From Acidobacteriota bacterium (GTDB taxonomy: Bacteria; Acidobacteriota; Terriglobia; Acidiferrales; UBA7541), in the NCBI GenBank assembly GCA_003131705.1, contig PKUY01000438.1:4227-18953 (forward strand): 14,727 bases of DNA, written 5' to 3'. A program made the position numbers and the translations under genes. Positions 13,764 through 14,727 of this stretch are shown piece by piece. The notes beneath the pieces were generated by a model. It searched no databases, was not told the DNA's origin, and was given only the letters and a program-made list of their open reading frames with translations. Numbering within the stretch: position 1 is the stretch's first letter; the number at the start of each line of letters is the position of its first letter.

Positions 13764-14723
13764 ATGAGCAAGCTTGCTCTTCTTTTCCCGGGCCAGGCCT
13801 CGCAGTATCCCGGCATGGGCCGCGACCTCGCCGAGAATTTCCCCGAATCGCGCGCCGTATTTGAAGAGGCGGACTCCGCACTTGGGTTTTCAGTTTCGAA
13901 ATTGTGCTTCGAAGGCTCCGAAGACGCACTTAAGCTGACCGAAAATACGCAGCCGGCGATCCTGACTGTTTCCGTGGCCGCTTATCGCGCGCTCGAGACG
14001 CGAGGAATCACGCCGGATTTCGCGGCGGGACACAGTCTCGGAGAATATTCCGCCCTTGTGGCTGCGGGCGCCGTTACATTTTTCGACGCGGTAACCCTTG
14101 TTCGGAAGCGCGGACGCTATATGCAAGAGGCTGTGCCTCCGGGCGAGGGGGCGATGGCTGCGATTCTGGGATTGTCTCCCGCGGACGTTGCCGACGTTTG
14201 CAAGAAGGCCGCGGAGCACGAAGTGGTCTCTCCAGCGAACATGAATTCACCGGAGCAAACAGTGATTGCGGGTGGGGCGGCGGCTGTGAAACGCGCCGTA
14301 GAAATTGCTTCGCAATCGGGCGCAAAGAGGGCTGTGATCCTGGCAGTGTCTGCGCCGTTTCACTGCGCGCTCCTGATGCCGGCGCAGCAACGGCTGGAGC
14401 CCTACCTGCGCGCGGTGAAATTCAATGCGCTGCGTTTTCCGCTGATCACCAATGTGGACGGCGAAGCAATCACCTCCGGCGATGAAGCGCGCGAAGCGTT
14501 GATCCGGCAGGTGACGCTTCCGGTGCGCTGGCTCGAATCTGTGCGTGAGATGATCGACCAGGGAGTGAACATTTTTGTTGAAGTAGGACCGGGGAAAGTT
14601 CTCTCGGGCCTATTGCGGCAGATCGATCGCTCGGTGCGCTGTTTCAACGTCGAGGACGCCGCAAGCCTGCACTCGACACTCGATAAAATCGCCCAGGCGC
14701 GCGCGGAAGCGCCGGAAAGCTAG
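13764..14723 (+). CDS. fabD: Malonyl-CoA:ACP acyltransferase FabD
   Basis: 319 residues from ATG 13764; translation from upstream ATGs would overlap plsX and add residues before the conserved start KLALLFPGQASQ. Catalytic residues match E. coli FabD with an offset of one: Ser91 in GHSLGEYSAL, Arg116 in VRKRGRYMQ, His200 in VSAPFHCALL. The oxyanion-loop motif reads GQASQ in place of GQGSQ. The C-terminal GPGKVLSGLLRQI is typical. It loads malonyl onto ACP, the first step of type II fatty-acid elongation, in the cytoplasm. It is complete, ending four bases before the window edge; later fab genes probably follow outside. A GGAAG at 13745-13749 is a rather distant ribosome site. Confidence 0.96.
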   Translation: MSKLALLFPGQASQYPGMGRDLAENFPESRAVFEEADSALGFSVSKLCFEGSEDALKLTENTQPAILTVSVAAYRALETRGITPDFAAGHSLGEYSALVAAGAVTFFDAVTLVRKRGRYMQEAVPPGEGAMAAILGLSPADVADVCKKAAEHEVVSPANMNSPEQTVIAGGAAAVKRAVEIASQSGAKRAVILAVSAPFHCALLMPAQQRLEPYLRAVKFNALRFPLITNVDGEAITSGDEAREALIRQVTLPVRWLESVREMIDQGVNIFVEVGPGKVLSGLLRQIDRSVRCFNVEDAASLHSTLDKIAQARAEAPES

Positions 14724-14727
14724 ATCG

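Overview
The window looks like chromosomal DNA of a GC-rich Gram-negative bacterium, most likely an Acidobacteriota member. This is inferred from three things: a VWFA-related secreted protein of the type expanded in acidobacteria, a secreted retropepsin-like/PDZ protein, and the dgt - DUF177 - rpmF - plsX - fabD gene order. No rRNA, tRNA, CRISPR array, complete insertion sequence or phage gene was found.

Layout. (1) Positions 1-2704, plus strand: the 3' end of an unrecognised gene, then two secreted proteins (a VWA-domain protein and an aspartyl-protease-like PDZ protein). Both have lost residues of their usual active or metal sites. (2) 2731-6327, minus strand: a Lon-family ATP-dependent protease with an altered Walker A motif, preceded by an AI-2E/PerM-family membrane protein. 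A good promoter drives the pair, and divergent to it is an extended -10 promoter in front of a 52-residue zinc-ribbon protein (6440-6598). (3) 6772-8345: a heavily decayed comM/yifB gene (Mg-chelatase-like ATPase of natural transformation). It is interrupted by about 240 bp that resembles the 5' part of a group II intron, and it also carries a nonsense codon, several frameshifts and a deletion of about 60 codons. (4) 8443-9267: a two-gene partner-switching module (RsbW-like kinase and RsbV-like STAS protein). (5) 9268-10634: a dispersed-repeat-rich stretch around a membrane-anchored TPR protein, with an orphan hairpin terminator. (6) 10635-14723: dgt (dNTP triphosphohydrolase), then a near-consensus sigma-70 promoter inside the dgt-DUF177 gap, followed by DUF177/YceD, rpmF (L32), plsX and fabD, a conserved cluster linking ribosome assembly and fatty-acid/phospholipid synthesis.

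Most genes are ordinary. The best candidates for a second look are the comM pseudogene, the intron-like insertion in it (5' GTGCG, IBS-like pairings), and the run of enzyme-like proteins with degenerate catalytic motifs. I found no convincing undescribed multi-gene system.
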